From: Marichromatium purpuratum 984
GTDB taxonomy: Bacteria > Pseudomonadota > Gammaproteobacteria > Chromatiales > Chromatiaceae
Reading direction: 5' to 3'
NCBI RefSeq assembly: GCF_000224005.2
Contig: NZ_CP007031.1
Span: 1,641,001-1,705,000 of the forward strand
Length of the DNA: 64,000 nt
The stretch's first letter is position 1. Every line of letters starts with the position of its first letter. The notes beneath the pieces are model-generated. The model did no database searches, had not been told where the DNA came from, and was given only the letters and a program-made list of their open reading frames with translations. The position numbers were made by a program, and so were the translations under genes. Below, in pieces: positions 61,042 to 64,000 of the stretch.

Positions 61042-61353
61042 GCGGGGAATTTCCTGGAGTACACAGCCCTCGGTTAGCGTGGGGTCGGGACCGCTGGTGC
61101 TTTGGCCAGTCGCAGTGCCGAGCATATCTCGGTAAACATTGTGCTCCCGGTCTGCGATCTCGACCTGGCAGGCGGGGAGAGTTACCCCTTGCCTGCTGGT
61201 TTGCGATCACGTTCACATCGATCCCGTGCTGTGGCGCCGTCCTGGCCCCCGGGCATGAGGGACACGCGTGCCCGAATCGGCAGCGCAATAATGACACGAC
61301 TCGTCGAGCGATGCGCGATCGGCGCTGTCCGTGCACGGTGAGGGTGGGGCGGC
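61042..61353. other. Intergenic region upstream of the receptor pair
   Basis: About 310 bases between the second receptor and the DUF389 gene, both on the minus strand. No gene or clear promoter is seen. The open frame at 61102-61341 (plus) lacks features. Confidence 0.4.
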
Positions 61354-62358
61354 TCAATAGAGGGGGGCGAGCGTGCCGGAGCGCAGCAGGATGACGGTGA
61401 TCAGGACGGCGAGCAGCAGCGCCCAGAGCGCCAGATAGAGTCGCATCGACTGACGTGCGCGGTTGCGCTCGGTCCAGGTGCGCGGGCGCACACCCTTGAA
61501 CAGGAAGACCAGCTTGGCGGCGAGCAGGACGCAGACGATGTTGACGGCGAGCAGCAGCAGGGCGCCGAGCGCGAGGTCCCAGCGGGCGTTGCCGAGGGCG
61601 AGTCCGATGGTTGCCGTCGGCGGCAGCAGGGCGACGGCGACCATCACCCCGACCAGGGTCGAGGACAGCCCGGAGGTGAGCGAGAGCACCGCCGCGGCGC
61701 CCGAGGCGAGCGCCAGCACGACCCCGGCGAGACCGACGTCGGTACGGGTGGCCAGTTCGTTGAGCGAGAAGTCGACCTGCCAGATCAGGCCGATGGCGAC
61801 GGCGAGCAGCAACGACAGCCCCAATCCGGCGACATTGGTACGCAGCGCCTGCCACACCAGGGCGCGATCGCCGAGCGAGGTGGCAAAGGCCAGGGCGATG
61901 TTGGGACCGAGCAGCGGGGCGATGACCATCGCGCCGATCACCACCGCGACATTGTTCTCGAGAAGACCGATGGCCGCGACCAGGGTCGAGAGCGCGGTGA
62001 GCACCAGGTGATTGGTGTCGAGCCGTGCGCCCTTGACGATCTCGCTGTAGAGTTCCTCGCGCGTGGCGGCGATCGCCCGCGCCCGGCGCAACGCCTCGTC
62101 CTGGCGTCGCGGGGTGTCGCGGGTGAGCACGGTGTCGACCGGTTGGATGACGATGCGCGCGGCAGCATCGGCCTTGAAGAGGTCCTGCAGCGAGTCGGTC
62201 AGCGCTTGGCGTGACTGGTCGTCGACGAGCATGCGCACGGCGCGTCGACCATCTTCGCCGGCCTCGCCGCACCAGGCGTCCTCGGCGCCATAGAAGCCGG
62301 CCATGCCGAGCAGCGTCTTGGTGTGCCTGGCGTCGGCGATGACCTCGACGATGCGCAT
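61354..62358 (-). CDS. DUF389 (TIGR00341-type) membrane protein
   Basis: 334 residues. A soluble N-terminal domain (~1-110) is followed by about six membrane helices. The motif GLLENNVAVVIGAMVIAPLL-GPNIALA, plus SSTLVGVMVAVALLPPTATI, is diagnostic of the DUF389 family. The family is widespread, its transport role not settled. It lies 15 bases downstream of a small unknown gene on the same strand. Confidence 0.88.
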   Translation of the reverse strand: MRIVEVIADARHTKTLLGMAGFYGAEDAWCGEAGEDGRRAVRMLVDDQSRQALTDSLQDLFKADAAARIVIQPVDTVLTRDTPRRQDEALRRARAIAATREELYSEIVKGARLDTNHLVLTALSTLVAAIGLLENNVAVVIGAMVIAPLLGPNIALAFATSLGDRALVWQALRTNVAGLGLSLLLAVAIGLIWQVDFSLNELATRTDVGLAGVVLALASGAAAVLSLTSGLSSTLVGVMVAVALLPPTATIGLALGNARWDLALGALLLLAVNIVCVLLAAKLVFLFKGVRPRTWTERNRARQSMRLYLALWALLLAVLITVILLRSGTLAPLY

Positions 62359-62373
62359 CGCGCTGCTCTCTCC

Positions 62374-62787
62374 TCAGGGTCCGCTCAGGATGCCGAGCGC
62401 CAGCAACAGCAGCAGGGCGAAGGCGCCGATGGTGTTGAACACCAGGTCGACCCGGCGGTTGTGGGCGCGGTAGCGGGCGATCAGTGTCGCCAGTTCGGGG
62501 TCAGACTCCACGGCGGGGTCGATCATGACCCGGCGATGGGGCAGGGCGATGGCCGCGATCGCAGCGCAGGCGGTGATCGGATCGACACGGTAGAGTCCGG
62601 CGTCGACGTCGACCAGACGGCGCCGCAACCGCTGGTGTGCGTGCATGCGAGCGGTGTCGACGTCCTCGAAGCGGATCGCGCAGCGCAGCTGCGAGGTGAC
62701 CGGCGGCGGTTGATCACAGGCCTGCAGGCGCACCAGTCCGGGGTGGTCCGGGTGGGTCTCGACGATCAGGTGTCCGCTGTGCATCAC
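62374..62787 (-). CDS. Unknown protein with C-terminal membrane anchor
   Basis: 137 residues, not recognised. It starts MMHSGHLIVETHPDHPGLV and ends with a single hydrophobic anchor (FNTIGAFALLLLLALGIL). The GTG-ATG start lacks a strong ribosome site. It lies between a 64-residue unknown gene (7 bases upstream) and the DUF389 gene, so a three-gene operon is likely. Confidence 0.6.
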   Translation of the reverse strand: MMHSGHLIVETHPDHPGLVRLQACDQPPPVTSQLRCAIRFEDVDTARMHAHQRLRRRLVDVDAGLYRVDPITACAAIAAIALPHRRVMIDPAVESDPELATLIARYRAHNRRVDLVFNTIGAFALLLLLALGILSGP

Positions 62788-62794
62788 GAAGCGG

Positions 62795-62989
62795 TCAGGC
62801 TGGAGCGCTGACCCTTTCGATCTCCCAGTTGCACTGTTCGATCAGGGTCTCGAGCGAGCGCGGGATGTGCAGCGCCTCATCGGGCTCGTAGCGCCGCCCC
62901 TCGCTCCAGTGGCGCGCAGCCGATTCGGCGATGTCCGGCAGCCCCTGGCGCTGCAGCTCCCACAATGCCTGTGTCTGTTTGGTGTGCAT
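62795..62989 (-). CDS. Small unknown protein
   Basis: 64 residues (MHTKQTQALWELQRQGLPDI), with a good ribosome site (GGGGAG) before the start. No membrane segment. The sequence is charged and helical, ending ETLIEQCNWEIERVSAPA. First gene of the apparent operon with the anchored protein and DUF389. Confidence 0.6.
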   Translation of the reverse strand: MHTKQTQALWELQRQGLPDIAESAARHWSEGRRYEPDEALHIPRSLETLIEQCNWEIERVSAPA

Positions 62990-63228
62990 GGTCTCCCCTG
63001 GGTGGATCGCAATATCCGTGCTTGAGTGTGGCTTTTTGGCGACGTGGTATCCATTGACCGGATCTTGATCCCTTTATCTTCGAGTCTAGTTGAAGATTCT
63101 GGGCTGGGTGCTTGTCAATCAAGACGTAAATAGCATTGTCGTGGATTTTTAACAATGCAGTCAAAAAGATACTTTTGTGGCGCACGACCAACTCTGCTAG
63201 TGACAGTCCGTTGTCTTGCGAACGTGTT

Positions 63229-64000
63229 TCAGGCGGCAGTCCCGAGGCTGTGGACGCTGCTGGGGAGCTGGTCGCGCACGACCTCGGCGAAGCGCTCGAG
63301 GACCTGACGGCGCGGGAAGCTGCGCCGGTAGACCAGCGAGATGCGCCGATAGGCATCAGGCAGGTGCAGCTGTCGCGAGACGATGCCGTGGTCGCGCATC
63401 CAGGTCTCGCGCACCGCCAGGGCCGGCACCAGGGTGCAACCGAAACCGGCGCTGACCAGTTGCAGCAGGGTCTCGAGGCTGGATGCGCGCAGATCGGCCA
63501 TCTCGCCCTGGCTGGGTCGCTGCGACAGTCGGCAGACCTCCATCACCTGATGGGCCAGGCAGTGACCGTCGGCGAGTAGCAGCAGCTCGCTCGACTCCAG
63601 GTCCGCAGCGCTGATCTCGGCGCGCTGCTGCAGCGGGTGGTCGGTGGGATGGGCGAGCCAGAAGGGCTCGTCGAACAACTCGATCGTGGCGAGGTCCGAG
63701 TCCTCGACCGGGGTGGCGAGCAGTGCGGCGTCGATCTCGTGGTGGCCGAGGCGCGCGAGCAGGGTATCGGTGATCTCCTCGGAGAGCACCAACTGCAGCT
63801 TGGGACAGCGCGCGCGCAGCGGACGCAGCAGCAGGGGAACCAGATAGGGGCTGATGGTGGGGATGGCGCCGATGCGCAGCGGTCCGGCCAGCGGATCCTG
63901 ATGGGCGTGCGCGACCTGCTCGATGGCGGCGGTCTGCTCCAGCGCCAGTCTTGCGTGATGGAGGATCTCCTCGCCGACCGGGGTGATCTCGACCGAGCGG
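63229..64000 (-). CDS. oxyR: OxyR-type LysR regulator, partial
   Basis: The gene runs past the right edge; the helix-turn-helix is outside the window and 256 codons are visible. The effector domain has AIPTISPYLVPLLLRPLRA and the redox loop DGHCLAHQVMEVC. The two cysteines are nine residues apart, as in C199 and C208 of E. coli OxyR, which form the peroxide-induced disulfide. SLETLLQLVSAGFGCTLVPA completes the family pattern. Peroxide sensing is the likely role. Confidence 0.88.
   Translation of the reverse strand, partial: RSVEITPVGEEILHHARLALEQTAAIEQVAHAHQDPLAGPLRIGAIPTISPYLVPLLLRPLRARCPKLQLVLSEEITDTLLARLGHHEIDAALLATPVEDSDLATIELFDEPFWLAHPTDHPLQQRAEISAADLESSELLLLADGHCLAHQVMEVCRLSQRPSQGEMADLRASSLETLLQLVSAGFGCTLVPALAVRETWMRDHGIVSRQLHLPDAYRRISLVYRRSFPRRQVLERFAEVVRDQLPSSVHSLGTAA

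Overview
This is a GC-rich gammaproteobacterial chromosome segment. Its conserved gene neighbourhoods (lpxH/ppiB, mutL-miaA-hfq-hflX-hflK-hflC-hisZ-purA, and rpmF-plsX-fabH-fabD-fabG-acpP-fabF-pabC-mltG-tmk-holB) have standard gammaproteobacterial order. The codon bias, the oadGAB cluster, the A/V-type ATPase operon and the TPR protein style suggest a Chromatiaceae-like purple sulfur bacterium. That placement is inference, because no photosynthesis or sulfur-oxidation gene lies in the window.

Layout. 1-183 is the tail of a sigma-54-dependent response regulator. 184-4993 is an accessory zone: an AT-rich lipoprotein gene (472-1446), a broken IS3-type transposase (1485-1916), a membrane TPR protein (2341-3780) and a stretch of gene debris (3.9-4.7 kb). 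4994-9051 is an apparent operon of an Atm1-like ABC exporter and a NarX/NarL-like two-component pair. A rhodanese and a hybrid histidine kinase follow (9220-12354), converging on lpxH and ppiB.

14.2-24.3 kb holds DNA repair, tRNA modification, Hfq, the HflX/HflKC module, hisZ and purA. 24.3-27.6 kb encodes a Na+-pumping oxaloacetate decarboxylase. 27.7-38.8 kb is the fatty-acid synthesis operon continuing into folate, cell-wall, thymidylate and replication genes. 38.8-46.7 kb holds polyphosphate:AMP phosphotransferase, a thioesterase, PhoB/PhoR, PutP, a Nudix hydrolase and a glutamine amidotransferase.

46.7-57.7 kb is the most unusual block. Inverted arrays of heptanucleotide repeats are followed by a complete A/V-type ATPase operon on the minus strand, in transcription order H/G-C-I-K-F-E-A-[insert]-B-YkgJ-D. 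A 1.7 kb AT-rich insert carrying one unrecognised 331-residue gene separates the catalytic A and B subunit genes.

57.8-61.0 kb carries two tandem Aer-like energy-taxis receptors. 61.3-63.0 kb holds a DUF389 membrane protein with two small unknown genes. The window ends inside an oxyR-type regulator.

The best candidates for something undescribed are the gene inside the ATPase operon, the exporter plus NarXL-like unit, and the inverted heptamer arrays. No CRISPR array, rRNA or tRNA was seen.
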